A DNA stretch of 64,000 nucleotides from Pseudooctadecabacter jejudonensis (GCF_900172275.1 NZ_FWFT01000003.1:496001-560000), one strand, 5' to 3'; counted from the first letter of the stretch, positions 53,244 through 63,002 are shown. Notes: generated by a model from the sequence alone, not told the origin. A program made the numbers and translations.

Positions 53244-54908
53244 TCAGGTTTTCCACAACATAAACAACGGGCTGCGGGGCGGGGCCGTGCCAAGCTGCAT
53301 CACACCGGTGAAATCAAAATCGCTTTTCTGATCGGGATGCGTCACGACGATGACCTGACCTTCGGGCAACTCGTCCCAGTTCTTGATCGTGTGAATGGGC
53401 CCCACAGCCGAGACGCGAAAACTTTCATCGACGCCAGGCCGCGCAATAGAGCGTTTGATGACCTGAGCGATAAAATTGCGCACGTCGATCAGCTCTTCTT
53501 GATCCATGTAGCCGGTCAGGAACAGGTTCGGCTTGGTCCAGCCGGCCTCGACGCTCATTTTTTGGCCGAAATCCTCGATAAAGCGGCGCAGGCGGCGTGC
53601 GTTGCGGATGCGACGAAGGGGGCGCCAGATCGGCACCTTTCGCAGCCAGGCCGGATCGACCGTAGGCAGCGCGCGATTGCCCACCACCGCCGCAAGATCA
53701 GACCGGGTGCGAATGAACGACCCCAGGATGTCCTGCATCACGGCGACCACAAAAACCAGCAGGCCGCCAACGATCACTGCGGCGACCGTGTTGATGAAGA
53801 CCTTGGGCGAACGGGGGTACACCGGCGGAACGGCGGGTGCGATCAGACGGATTTGGCGCGCTTGTGATCCGGTTGCCAGTTCGAAGCTTTGCAATTGCTG
53901 CCGCAGGGCGCGCAGATCCTCGCGTTTCACCGCGATCTCATCGCTCAGCGTGCGGATTTCCGTATCCCTCTCCACCAGGGTTTGCACCTCGCGGCTTTGT
54001 TCATCCAGAAAATCCTGCCGAAATTCGATCAGTTGCTGCAACTCTTCGATCTCACGGTCCAGGGTCTGCAGCGGCCCGCGCGAGTTCGAGGACGAATTGC
54101 CAATCTCCTCCAACAAAGTCGCCCGTTCGGCCTGTTTGGTGCGCAGGCGCAATTGGTCTTCCGCCAGAGACGACAGCCCTGCCTGAATAGTGGTCAACAA
54201 TAGGGTCGATTGGCGTTCCACGTCCGAGATGTCGTTGACCAACCGGAAGGCATCACGGGCGGCGACAAGACGGCGCAACTCCTCGTCGCCCTGATCGACG
54301 CGCACACGCAACCCTTCGGCCGCGCGGTCTGCCTCTTGCAGAAATTCCTCACCGGCGATGTCTACGTAAGCGTTGGCGACCGCATTGGCGATGTCGGCGG
54401 CGGTACTGGGGAACTTATAGCTCGCCTCGACAAGCAGAATGTAAGAGCCTTCCACGGTTTCGATATTGAGGGACTCACGCAGATCATTCAGAAGCTGCAC
54501 CCGTTCGGGCACTTCGCGGAATTCACCGTAGTTGATGCGGGTCCAGGTGCGCCAGATCCAGCCTTTGATCTGCCCGAGTAAGGAAACCTCAGGATCAAGC
54601 GGTTCGTCGGGCACATCCGCCAGCAAGGCATCCAGCGCGCGTTCCGCAACCGGACGGCTGAGCAAGCGTTCGATGTGCGTCTGGGTGATGATCGTGGCGG
54701 GGTTGAACTGACTTTGGCCTAAGAATTGACGGTTGAACAACAGCGCCTCTTCGGAGGGCTGCATGTTCATCGTTACGGAGGCCGTGTAGGTCGGGCTGGT
54801 CTTGAGCAGCACAAACGACAGGCACAAAACCACAACGCCCGACACCACAGCCCCGATCAAAATCCGGAGCCGGTACAAAGACAACAGTTCAAAATAGTGC
54901 GACAGCAT
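53244..54908 (-). CDS. polysaccharide chain-length co-polymerase (Wzz/GumC-like), no kinase domain
   Basis: A 554-residue PCP protein. It has two membrane segments (about 15-37 and 365-390), a large periplasmic region with long coiled coils (about 180-345), and a C-terminal cytoplasmic part of roughly 150 residues. That part has no Walker A motif, so the autokinase domain usual in PCP-2a proteins is absent. It would set the length of the EPS chain. A separate kinase and a Wza-type outer-membrane channel are not seen in the window. Confidence 0.85.
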   Translation of the reverse strand: MLSHYFELLSLYRLRILIGAVVSGVVVLCLSFVLLKTSPTYTASVTMNMQPSEEALLFNRQFLGQSQFNPATIITQTHIERLLSRPVAERALDALLADVPDEPLDPEVSLLGQIKGWIWRTWTRINYGEFREVPERVQLLNDLRESLNIETVEGSYILLVEASYKFPSTAADIANAVANAYVDIAGEEFLQEADRAAEGLRVRVDQGDEELRRLVAARDAFRLVNDISDVERQSTLLLTTIQAGLSSLAEDQLRLRTKQAERATLLEEIGNSSSNSRGPLQTLDREIEELQQLIEFRQDFLDEQSREVQTLVERDTEIRTLSDEIAVKREDLRALRQQLQSFELATGSQARQIRLIAPAVPPVYPRSPKVFINTVAAVIVGGLLVFVVAVMQDILGSFIRTRSDLAAVVGNRALPTVDPAWLRKVPIWRPLRRIRNARRLRRFIEDFGQKMSVEAGWTKPNLFLTGYMDQEELIDVRNFIAQVIKRSIARPGVDESFRVSAVGPIHTIKNWDELPEGQVIVVTHPDQKSDFDFTGVMQLGTAPPRSPLFMLWKT

Positions 54909-54910
54909 AA

Positions 54911-56296
54911 TTATTCATCCAAAACGGCAAGACGTTGGGAAAGCCCGGATCCGGCGATCACAACACCATCTTCGGGGCAAAATTGCGGCAAATTGCGCAG
55001 ATCCCCTGCAGAGGTGCGCTGGTCTTGTGCATTTGTCACACACAGCGCGGGTGCATCCGCGCCGCAGGCAAGGGCGAGGGCGCCGTGGCCGCGCCCGTGG
55101 GTGGCGATGCAGACCCGGTCCGATCCGGTTCGCAAGACAAAGGCATCCGCACCCAACCGCGTGACTTCGGTCCGGTCGTCAATCAGGCGGGCCAACAAAC
55201 GGTAGGCGTGCACGCCCGGCTTTTCGCGCTCTTGGCGGTCATACAACTGCACGCGGCGGTTGCCATAGGTCGCAGTGATCCCTTCACCCAGGCCGAACCA
55301 CAGGCAAAACGAAGCACCTGCAGCCAGTGTTTCAAGGTTGCGTTCCAAGACTGCCGCATAATGGGCCTGCCCGCTGTATTGGCCGCCGTAATCCAGCGAC
55401 GGGCCACCGCATTCGCTGGACAGCACCGGCCGACGCGAAAGCTGCCGCATGTAGGCCAGACGGGCCCCATCACGGCTCTCGGGACCATAAAGATGCACAT
55501 CGGCCATGTCATAGCGGGCACGCGTGATGATCTGTTTGAACCGGTTTTCGATCAGATCGCGGATGACCGGATTGTCCAAGTCGCGGGGATCAAAAACGGT
55601 TTGTGATCTGGCCGACCAGGATTGGCGCACCTCAAACCGGGCAAGTCCGGCATCCAGCAGGGCGATATCCATGTTGAAGGCCGCAATGCCGCCCAACACA
55701 AAGACTGCACGACGGTCGGCGGATTTCACAGCGTCATGGGCTGTGTTGATATAGGTCAAAAGCTCTGCGTGGGTGCCCGCCCAACCGCCTGACCTGTTGG
55801 TCGGGCTCATGAATTCGTTGGCCGCCTGATAGTAGCGCACGGGACGGCGCAGCCTTGGCATGTCACCCTGTCCGTCTCCGTCGTAACGTTCAACCACCGT
55901 GGCCACGAATTGTGCCCATTCGGCCATGTCATTCGGGGTCGCGTTCTTAACAGGTTGGCCCTGCTGCGTGGCCCAGTCCGCGGTGCTTTCAAAGGTGATG
56001 AAGGCGTCAATCCCCAGATCGCCCAGGGCCCGCACGCGGCGATCCAGGCCTGAAAAATTCCACTGGCCCCGCTGCGGCGAAATCCGGCCCCAGTTCGCAG
56101 TGACCCGCACCACGCCCAGACCCGCCTGCGACATCAGCGGGTAAAACTGCGGGTCCGCCCCCGGAAACGCGAGGCCAAGGCGGGCATTGGGCCGCGCCTG
56201 CAAGGACCACAGCGCGTCCCCGTCCAAAGGTTGCGCCCGCACCCCAAAGGGCAGTGCCAGCACCAGCACCATACAAATCCATAACACCTTTATCAT
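54911..56296 (-). CDS. secreted glycoside hydrolase of the (beta/alpha)8 type
   Basis: A 461-residue secreted protein. The signal peptide ends about FGVRAQ (residue 22). The rest suits a clan GH-A barrel: QAGLGVVRVTANWGRISPQRG, then QAANEFMSP with the putative acid/base Glu, and RPVLSSECGGPSLD with the putative nucleophile Glu. This layout is like PslG, a GH39-type hydrolase that trims EPS in the periplasm. The activity is not proven, but position in the cluster favours EPS trimming or editing. Confidence 0.78.
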   Translation of the reverse strand: MIKVLWICMVLVLALPFGVRAQPLDGDALWSLQARPNARLGLAFPGADPQFYPLMSQAGLGVVRVTANWGRISPQRGQWNFSGLDRRVRALGDLGIDAFITFESTADWATQQGQPVKNATPNDMAEWAQFVATVVERYDGDGQGDMPRLRRPVRYYQAANEFMSPTNRSGGWAGTHAELLTYINTAHDAVKSADRRAVFVLGGIAAFNMDIALLDAGLARFEVRQSWSARSQTVFDPRDLDNPVIRDLIENRFKQIITRARYDMADVHLYGPESRDGARLAYMRQLSRRPVLSSECGGPSLDYGGQYSGQAHYAAVLERNLETLAAGASFCLWFGLGEGITATYGNRRVQLYDRQEREKPGVHAYRLLARLIDDRTEVTRLGADAFVLRTGSDRVCIATHGRGHGALALACGADAPALCVTNAQDQRTSAGDLRNLPQFCPEDGVVIAGSGLSQRLAVLDE

Positions 56297-57360
56297 GTCC
56301 GCCCTTTCACGCGATTGCGCATCCGGCGCAGGATCCGCGCCTGGGCGATGATGTGATGCAGCACAGGGCGCAGGGGCTTTGTCATCAAGGGGGGCAGTTT
56401 GACGATCTGCGGCCCGAACCCGCGTTTGAACGCCCCACGGGTCTTCATGCCTGCGTCGCTTTCCCGGTCCTCATCCGGGAAGCCCACCATATCGAAAGAG
56501 GTGGCTCCCGTGGATTTGGCGGACAGGATACTGTCCCACATCAGCTGATAGGCCCGCGGCACGGTCACCTGTGACGATGTGGTCAGCAACATGTTGAACC
56601 CGCGCGCGCCCTCCATGTAATTGACTGCCGCGCCAAACACTTTGCCCTCCACCTCCGTCACTAGAATGGATCCTCGATCGGGGTAGGCGGACAGGAAATC
56701 GTAATGGGCCGTGAAATCATGCTGACTGTCGAGGGTGAGGCCCGTCTCAACGCTCATCGCGGCCATGATCTGGTTGGCCAGCTCTGCCTCTGCACGGGTG
56801 GCCATGGGCCTGCAGGTGACGCCCGCCTTGGCTGATTTGCGCAGGTGGCGGCGGCCCGTTTGGGTCATGGCGGCCATCATGTCATCGGTGGTCTGTGTAC
56901 AGTCGATCAGTGCGGTCGCCGTTGGGAAATTCTGCAAGCCCTCCGGCACTGGTGCAAAGCCAAGAGGAGCTAAAACGTCAGGGATTTCGGCACCCTGTTG
57001 ACCGGTCCAATGGGGGTTCACGGTCAAACTGACGACACCCCGCCCACGCAGCGCCTGCGACAACACCTGCAAAACGGCAGGCAATTCCTCAAGTGTGGCC
57101 GTCACCGGCCCGCGATGGATCGCGGCGACCTTGAGGCCCGCAACCACGGCTGTCAGCCGCAGTACCCCGGCGGACACAAGGCGCTCTTGATCGCGCACCA
57201 GAAAATACAAATAGGTCTGCCGCGCCGTTGGCGGGTTCAGCAGCGGCCAGTCCAGCGATTGGTGGATGCTTTGCGACACGCAGCCGGACATGAACCGGCG
57301 CGCCTCAGCGCGGGCCGCCTCGTCCAAGGCCTCCAGGATATCGACCTGTAGCGGGTTCAT
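56293..57360 (-). CDS. FemAB/GNAT-like acyltransferase in the EPS cluster
   Basis: A 355-residue protein with two GNAT-like halves, as in FemAB or CelD-type transferases. Late features are GAAVNYMEGARGFNMLLTTS and a C-terminal SFDMVGFPDEDRESDAG. In EPS clusters such proteins may transfer an aminoacyl or acyl group to the sugar chain. The exact substrate is unknown. Its stop overlaps the glycoside hydrolase start by 4 nt. Confidence 0.75.
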   Translation of the reverse strand: MNPLQVDILEALDEAARAEARRFMSGCVSQSIHQSLDWPLLNPPTARQTYLYFLVRDQERLVSAGVLRLTAVVAGLKVAAIHRGPVTATLEELPAVLQVLSQALRGRGVVSLTVNPHWTGQQGAEIPDVLAPLGFAPVPEGLQNFPTATALIDCTQTTDDMMAAMTQTGRRHLRKSAKAGVTCRPMATRAEAELANQIMAAMSVETGLTLDSQHDFTAHYDFLSAYPDRGSILVTEVEGKVFGAAVNYMEGARGFNMLLTTSSQVTVPRAYQLMWDSILSAKSTGATSFDMVGFPDEDRESDAGMKTRGAFKRGFGPQIVKLPPLMTKPLRPVLHHIIAQARILRRMRNRVKGRT

Positions 57361-57571
57361 TTTGCTCCTACATGCCAGCGGCGCGTGGCGGCTTGCGCTT
57401 CAGTTCTGCGGTTCTTTAAACAATTTCCGGCAGTTAGCCTATCGTAATCCCTCAAACCACTGTAATTAACCTTGCAAGTTGCAGCCCGCAATTCGCGCGG
57501 CGCCGGACACAACCGCAATTAGACTGGACCCACAGTGACCAAAGGCCTTTCCGACATATCGCTGGGCGCCC

Positions 57572-59209
57572 ATGTCCGGGAAGATATCTGGGGACAGCAC
57601 ATCAAGACGTTTACAGATGGTTAAGACTGTCTCAACCGCGCTCAGTGTCACACGGGTGCTGGCCTTGCGGCTTGTGGGCATAGTCCTAAGCTTTGCCGCC
57701 ACCTTCGGGGTGGCGTTCCTGTTCGGTGCAACCACGGCCACCGACGCCTTTTTCCTGGTGCGGCGGACCATCGGCAGCTGGACGCTGTTGGCCGATTCCT
57801 TCAGCGAGGCAATTTTCGTCCCCGATCTGGTTGCCAAAGGACGTGAGACATCGTTGCGGCACGTGTTGGATGGCACCTTGCGACTGGAGCGGCGGTTTCT
57901 GGCGGTGGGTCTGGTGTTTGCCGTTCTTTTGTTGGTTTTCCCGCAGTTCATCGTGGGCCTGATCGCACCTGGTCTTGATCCCGCGACGGGCAAGAAAGCC
58001 GCACAGTTCTTTGCCATTGTTGCCATCTCCCTGCCGCTGATCCTATCCACCAGTCTGATTGGCGCCACGCTGCAATCCTTGCGGCTGTTTTCCCTGCCCG
58101 TGGCGGCCCGGCTTTTGCCGCGCGTGTTGATCCTGCTGGCGCTTCTGACCGTGCCGTTCGGGGGCGGGATCTCTTGGGTGGTGGTCGGTCTGTTGGTCGG
58201 TCATGTGCTGACCGCGGTCGTGATCTACCGCGCCCGCAGCAAGCTTATGCGCGAGGCTGAATTGACCGAGGCTGTCGCAGATACGGCCCCCAATCCGGCC
58301 CGCTTTGCCGATACTCGAAACCGTGTCATCGCCACGATCGCGCTCAGCCTGTATTTCCTGTTGTCCACCTTGTCCGAAAGCTATTTCGCCTCCTTCCTCG
58401 CGGTCGGCACGATCACCGCGCTCAGTCTCGGCCAACGCATCAGCACCATTGCCACGGTGGAGGTGGTCAAATCCATCCTGTCGGTCAATTACACAGACTT
58501 CTCCGAGCTGGCCGTCGCATCCCCCACGCCCGCCCAAGCCGAGGCCCTGCGCGCATCCATCGCGCAGGCCATCCGGCTGGCGCTCTTCTGCGTGGCCCCC
58601 CTTGCGCTGGGGTTGGCAGCCCTCAGCGAGCCGGTGTCGCTGGTCTTGCTGGCCAACGGAAATTTCGCCCCCGACAGCGCCCTGCTGGTGGCCAGCTTTA
58701 TCGTCTATTTCTCAATCTCGACGGTGGTGAACACGCCTGCCTCCATCTTGGACGCCGTGATCTTGTCATCACGTGCGCAACCCATCGCACGCCACTATGT
58801 GATCACCAGTGCGGTCGCGCTCAGCATACGGATCGCAATCTGTATGCTGCTGTTGCCTGTCATGGGGGTGGCTGCCATTGGTTTGGCGGCCATTGCAGGC
58901 CCCCTGGTCTTTTTGGTGTTCAACGCCGTGCGGGTCCGCGGGATCGTGGGGCCTGTGCTTGATCCGGACCAGACCCGGCATCTGGCTGTCATTTTTGTGG
59001 CTGCCATCCTGGCCAGTGCGCTGTCTTATGCGGGCTACTCGACCCTTTTTGCCGGGGCGGACACCCTGTGGGCGATTGTTGGGCTGGGGCTTGGCTTCGG
59101 CGCCCTCGGGTTGGTTTATATGGCGCTTTGCGCCGCGTTCCGTCTGCCCGAGGCCTTGGCCATTTTGCGAAAACTGGGCCTTAGTCCTTCGGTCGCTCGC
59201 CCAGAATAA
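57572..59209 (+). CDS. MurJ/Wzx-like lipid-linked oligosaccharide flippase
   Basis: A 545-residue membrane protein of the MATE/MOP exporter group with about 14 segments. The N-terminal pattern TATDAFFLVRRTIGSWTLLADSFSEAIFVPDL strongly resembles MurJ (MviN). In this cluster it likely flips the EPS repeat unit across the inner membrane as a Wzx. An in-frame ATG at 57617 (MVKTVSTALSVTR) may be the true start, because the first 15 residues are hydrophilic and have no ribosome site. It ends by overlapping the next, convergent gene by 29 nt. Confidence 0.85.
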   Translation: MSGKISGDSTSRRLQMVKTVSTALSVTRVLALRLVGIVLSFAATFGVAFLFGATTATDAFFLVRRTIGSWTLLADSFSEAIFVPDLVAKGRETSLRHVLDGTLRLERRFLAVGLVFAVLLLVFPQFIVGLIAPGLDPATGKKAAQFFAIVAISLPLILSTSLIGATLQSLRLFSLPVAARLLPRVLILLALLTVPFGGGISWVVVGLLVGHVLTAVVIYRARSKLMREAELTEAVADTAPNPARFADTRNRVIATIALSLYFLLSTLSESYFASFLAVGTITALSLGQRISTIATVEVVKSILSVNYTDFSELAVASPTPAQAEALRASIAQAIRLALFCVAPLALGLAALSEPVSLVLLANGNFAPDSALLVASFIVYFSISTVVNTPASILDAVILSSRAQPIARHYVITSAVALSIRIAICMLLLPVMGVAAIGLAAIAGPLVFLVFNAVRVRGIVGPVLDPDQTRHLAVIFVAAILASALSYAGYSTLFAGADTLWAIVGLGLGFGALGLVYMALCAAFRLPEALAILRKLGLSPSVARPE

Positions 59210-60317
59210 ACCGTCGGCCCGTGCCCTTCTTGCGGCGCAGACCGTAAGCCCGTTGCAAAGCCGCCAATCGCCGTTCCGCCTGCGCCAACATCCGCGTCAG
59301 TCCAGGACGGGTTGAGATGCGGATGCGCTGATAACTGGTGTCCCTATCCCCATAGGACCGCGTGAAATGGGTCGCACGTAGAAAGTCATATGTCGTGATC
59401 CCACGCTGTTGATTGAGGCGGGACGCCTCTTCATGGACCAAACGCCCGACCCCCATTTTGGCATAACTGTCGTCATAATCAGAAATGAGACCGTAAGCCG
59501 TTCCAGTTGCAAACAGATCAAGACAAGAACTCACCGCGACGCCTTCGTGATAGAGGACGAGACAGCTCATCGCACCGCTGGGGCCGAATGTCGCGAAAAG
59601 CTCCTCAATAAAGCGACGATGGGTGTCATCGCTGCCGATGTCCGTGCCGCCGATGGCCTTCCATGACCTCTCGGAGATGCTGAACATATCCTCCAGCCCG
59701 TCGTCATCCAGCGTTTCGACAACACGAAATTCAAACGCATCCTGTGCCAGTTTCTTTTGGTTGCGACGGATGCCCTTGCGCATCGACGCCCCCCGCCGGG
59801 CCAGATAATCGTCCCAATCGCCCGACAGATCGGCGATGCTGGTGGTGATTTCATCGCGGCTGTGTACCCAGGCGCCCGCCGTCCGTGCGGCGTCACAAAA
59901 CACGCCCAACGCGGGGTTGTCCTGCATCGGGGTCAGGTCAAAATAGGCGACGCCCTCAAGGTTTGCCGCAGCTTTGAACACAGCCCGGAAAGCGTCCTCA
60001 AATCCGGGGCGGGCCAGAAGATCGTGAAACCCGGTGCGATCTGGGGCCAGCATGGTCAGGTGGGCGGGGCGAAAGCGTTTGAACTTGCCAATGGGCGCCC
60101 GCCGGATCGCAAAGGGTGCCACGGCCACCAACTGACCCGCATTCCAAACGGTGATGACAACCGGCGTCACATCCGGTTCCAGATAAACCTTCAGCCAAGC
60201 CTGTTGCCAGCCCACATGGGAAAACGGGGATCCATTGGCTGCCGTGTGCAACTCGGTCCATTCGGTCGCGATCTCATTGATCTCTGCCAGAGACTTTAAA
60301 ACTTTGACGTCCGTCAT
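59181..60317 (-). CDS. CelD/BcsL-family GNAT acetyltransferase
   Basis: A 378-residue protein with a CelD-like N-terminal half (SPFSHVGWQQAWLKVYL) and the GNAT-type C-terminal half (CLVLYHEGVAVSSCLDLF). The ASMRKGIRRNQKKL segment is the usual basic motif between them. CelD/BcsL proteins are found with cellulose and EPS genes and may acylate the polymer. The ATG at 60317 has a GGAGAG ribosome site. It is the third EPS-linked acyltransferase-like protein in the area. Confidence 0.8.
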   Translation of the reverse strand: MTDVKVLKSLAEINEIATEWTELHTAANGSPFSHVGWQQAWLKVYLEPDVTPVVITVWNAGQLVAVAPFAIRRAPIGKFKRFRPAHLTMLAPDRTGFHDLLARPGFEDAFRAVFKAAANLEGVAYFDLTPMQDNPALGVFCDAARTAGAWVHSRDEITTSIADLSGDWDDYLARRGASMRKGIRRNQKKLAQDAFEFRVVETLDDDGLEDMFSISERSWKAIGGTDIGSDDTHRRFIEELFATFGPSGAMSCLVLYHEGVAVSSCLDLFATGTAYGLISDYDDSYAKMGVGRLVHEEASRLNQQRGITTYDFLRATHFTRSYGDRDTSYQRIRISTRPGLTRMLAQAERRLAALQRAYGLRRKKGTGRRFILGERPKD

Positions 60318-60348
60318 GACTTGGCTCTCCTCCGTCAAAACAAGCACC

Positions 60349-61002
60349 TCAGCGCTTGGTGGTTTTGCGCGGGGGATGTCCGCGGAACGCGGTCATACGG
60401 GACCAGTGAAAGCCAAAGATCTTGAACAGATCCACCGCCTGTCCGGTTTCGAGAAATTTGTTCATCTTGTAGAACCTCACCAGAGGGCGATTTTCGGTGT
60501 CGCACATAGCATGAATATGCGTGATCCCGCGATGCGTCTTGAGCCAGCGAAACACCTCCATCATCAGGATCTTCGCCCCCGGCCCCTTGCGCGCTTCGGG
60601 TGCGACGAAAAAGCCGAAACAATACCCCTCATCCGGTGCAAGGCGAAACCAACGCCGAAAGTGGTTGGTGTCATAAAAATCGACCAGCGCCGTCACCAGA
60701 AACCCGACAATGGCGCCCTCTTTGGACAAGGTATGCACAACACATCCCCGTTGCACATAACCGACAAGAGAGGGGGCGGCTTTGGGAAAATCCTGGCGAA
60801 GCTGTGTGACGGCCGGATCATCCACCGCCGTGATGGCATGCACATGATAAGGAGTGCCCTCGTCATAAGGCTCTGACTTGATGTCATTGAAATCACGCCG
60901 AAACTGCATGTCATGGGTGGCGCGATAGACGTAGACGGTCCACGCCTTTTTGGCCGTGCCCCACAGCCCGCGTGCGCGCAAGCTCTCGACCATCTTCTGC
61001 AT
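60349..61002 (-). CDS. GNAT-family acetyltransferase
   Basis: A 217-residue GNAT-type protein. Visible signs are the middle strand GAIVGFLVTALVDF, GYCFGFFVAPEARKGPGAKILM (acetyl-CoA loop) and NRPLVRFYKMNKF. The N-terminal 30 residues are basic. The start at 61002 follows an AGGGAGGA site. It lies 31 nt upstream of the CelD gene, so the two are co-transcribed. The substrate is unknown. Confidence 0.78.
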   Translation of the reverse strand: MQKMVESLRARGLWGTAKKAWTVYVYRATHDMQFRRDFNDIKSEPYDEGTPYHVHAITAVDDPAVTQLRQDFPKAAPSLVGYVQRGCVVHTLSKEGAIVGFLVTALVDFYDTNHFRRWFRLAPDEGYCFGFFVAPEARKGPGAKILMMEVFRWLKTHRGITHIHAMCDTENRPLVRFYKMNKFLETGQAVDLFKIFGFHWSRMTAFRGHPPRKTTKR

Positions 61003-61190
61003 CTTGTCCTCCCTCAACGCGCCTGACCGGCTTGCGTCATACAGATTGCCCCATCTGAATCACGAACCATCAGCGCAGGACCGCTTTTCCCTGCCTGCCC
61101 GAATTGGTCAAGTCAGCGCCACGCGCAATCGCGTAAATCCTTGGGTGTCGTGGGACAAATGTATCATCGGACATTGGCAAAATGGCATAA

Positions 61191-61268
61191 TGGCGAGCCG
61201 TGGAGGACTCGAACCCCCGACCTGAGAATTAGAAGTTCCCTGCTCTAATCCAGCTGAGCTAACGGCCC
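61191..61268 (-). tRNA. tRNA-Arg (anticodon TCT)
   Basis: A 78-nt tRNA with an encoded CCA. The acceptor stem is GGGCCGT/ACGGCTC, the D-arm has AGCTCAGCTGG, and the anticodon loop CTTCTAA gives TCT (reads AGA). The T-arm is GGGGGTTCGAGTCCTCC. Upstream of it on the same strand is the AraC-type gene. It sits at the outer edge of the EPS locus, a place where mobile DNA commonly inserts. Confidence 0.96.
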
Positions 61269-61353
61269 GCACGCTGTCCTCATAACGGGGCTAGGGCTTG
61301 GGGTGCAAGAGGCCTCAGCATTGGCTGTCTTATTCATGGCCACCCAAAGCCCC

Positions 61354-62046
61354 TCAGGCTTCAACGCTGATTAGCCCCGATAGCCCAGAAAGCCCCTGCG
61401 TCGGCGTCACGCCAAAAACGGTGGCAGCTGTCCGTGTCAGATGTGAGGCGTCCGAAAAGCCAGCGGCAAGTCCGGCATTCCCGATGCCCTCCCCCCGCAG
61501 GGCAAGCTGCGTGGCCCGCACCATCGCTGCCCAGATTTTGAATTTCCGAAACGTTTGGCCCGTGGTGTCCTTGAAATGCCGCAAGGCCAACGTGCGCTCT
61601 ATTCCGATCGCATGGGCCAGATCGGTTTGTGACATGCGACGCAAGGGATCGTCATAGATCTGGCGGATCAGCTGCATCACGCTTTGATCAGGCGGCACCG
61701 TGTCCCCGTTCAGCCTGTTTCGAAAGGACGTGATGCGCACGCGGTCCGCCGTCTTGAACGCATCGGGAAGGCCGTGCCACTCCCCATCCAAAGACGCAAA
61801 ATCATTGCTGCCTTCCAGACGCAGCCCATCGAAATAGACGATATCCGCGCCGCCATCACGGACGGTGACGCAATGCGGCACGCCGGGCCGGATGCACTCC
61901 GCGTTTGCCTCGATGTCCGTGGTTTGGCCACTGACACGAACGGGGGCGCGGCGGCCAAGGATGATGCACGGCATCAGGTTTTCATGCATTGCAAGATCAC
62001 CCGGCTGAAAGGCGAAAAGATGATTGCGGAAATGAATACTCTGCAT
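61354..62046 (-). CDS. AraC-family transcriptional regulator
   Basis: A 230-residue AraC regulator. A small N-terminal sensor part (residues 1-110) precedes the DNA-binding domain: MSQTDLAHAIGIERTLALRHFKDTTGQTFRKF is helix-turn-helix 1 and GNAGLAAGFSDASHLTR is helix-turn-helix 2. It is divergent from a dienelactone-hydrolase-like gene, which it may control. The ATG at 62046 is preferred over an in-frame GTG 24 nt upstream. Confidence 0.85.
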   Translation of the reverse strand: MQSIHFRNHLFAFQPGDLAMHENLMPCIILGRRAPVRVSGQTTDIEANAECIRPGVPHCVTVRDGGADIVYFDGLRLEGSNDFASLDGEWHGLPDAFKTADRVRITSFRNRLNGDTVPPDQSVMQLIRQIYDDPLRRMSQTDLAHAIGIERTLALRHFKDTTGQTFRKFKIWAAMVRATQLALRGEGIGNAGLAAGFSDASHLTRTAATVFGVTPTQGLSGLSGLISVEA

Positions 62047-62258
62047 GATCGCGGGCTTTGTTACGGACACTGTGGTTCGTGGAACACCCTAGCAGCCCGC
62101 AAGCATTGCGTCTTTGGGAAGGAGGAGGGCCTGCCAAAAAGTTGCACGTTTCTTCAATGCGAAATCGCCTTCAGGTTGGAAGCATCCCCACCGAACGCAT
62201 GTGCACCGCCATTTAAGCGGCGCGATATGCCTGCGTTTTCAACACAGGGGCAAAGGCC

Positions 62259-63002
62259 ATGGTCAATCCGTCAAGGCTATCTGGATTTGAAGATCCGATC
62301 CACATGGGGGTGTCCCTGTCGAGACCTGTTTACGTCAGCAAGACCGGCACAAAGCCCCTGATCATTCTGCATGAGCTGCCCGGCATGTCGCCATCCTTTC
62401 TTGATTTTTGCTGCCGGATGGCCGGTGAGGGTTTTAAGGTGTACATGCCTCTCCTCTACATGACGCCTGGCACTGAAATGGGGGCCGCGCGTATGTTGGG
62501 ATTTTGCCTTTCAAGAGAGTTTCGCGCCCTTTTTGCCGCTGATCCGGCCACGAAGGCCCGCCCCATTTCCATGTGGCTGCGCGAGTTGGCCGTTGAAGTC
62601 GCGGCGCAAAATGGGGGTGCGAAGACGGGCGTGATCGGTATGTGCATGACGGGAGGATTTGCCATAGCGGCCATAGCGGAACCCAGTGTGAAAGCCGTCG
62701 TCTCCTGCCAACCGTCCGCTCCCTTTTTCACCGGAATCGAAACGTTGGGCCTGTCGGATCGTGAACGGGCGGATGTTCGAAATGGTCTTTCAGGCAAAGC
62801 CATGCCTTGCGTGAAAGCCTATCGGTATCAGCGCGATCATCTGTGCCGAAGCACGCATCTGGAGGCCGCGGCTGAGATTTTGGGGTCGTATTTCGAAAGA
62901 CATCCAGATTTGCCGGGCAAGGGCCACGCCACGCTCACGACCAACAGCGCAAGCGACGCAGTGTACCGCGATGCGCTGGCGTTCCTTCGGGAGCGACTTT
63001 GA
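62259..63002 (+). CDS. dienelactone hydrolase-family protein
   Basis: A 247-residue alpha/beta hydrolase with a Cys nucleophile in GMCMTGG (near residue 129), the layout of dienelactone hydrolase. Other features are IILHELPGMSPSFLDFCCRMAGEG at the N-terminus and KGHATLT with the catalytic His near residue 225. No chlorocatechol genes are near, so the true substrate is unknown. It is divergent from the AraC regulator. Confidence 0.82.
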   Translation: MVNPSRLSGFEDPIHMGVSLSRPVYVSKTGTKPLIILHELPGMSPSFLDFCCRMAGEGFKVYMPLLYMTPGTEMGAARMLGFCLSREFRALFAADPATKARPISMWLRELAVEVAAQNGGAKTGVIGMCMTGGFAIAAIAEPSVKAVVSCQPSAPFFTGIETLGLSDRERADVRNGLSGKAMPCVKAYRYQRDHLCRSTHLEAAAEILGSYFERHPDLPGKGHATLTTNSASDAVYRDALAFLRERL

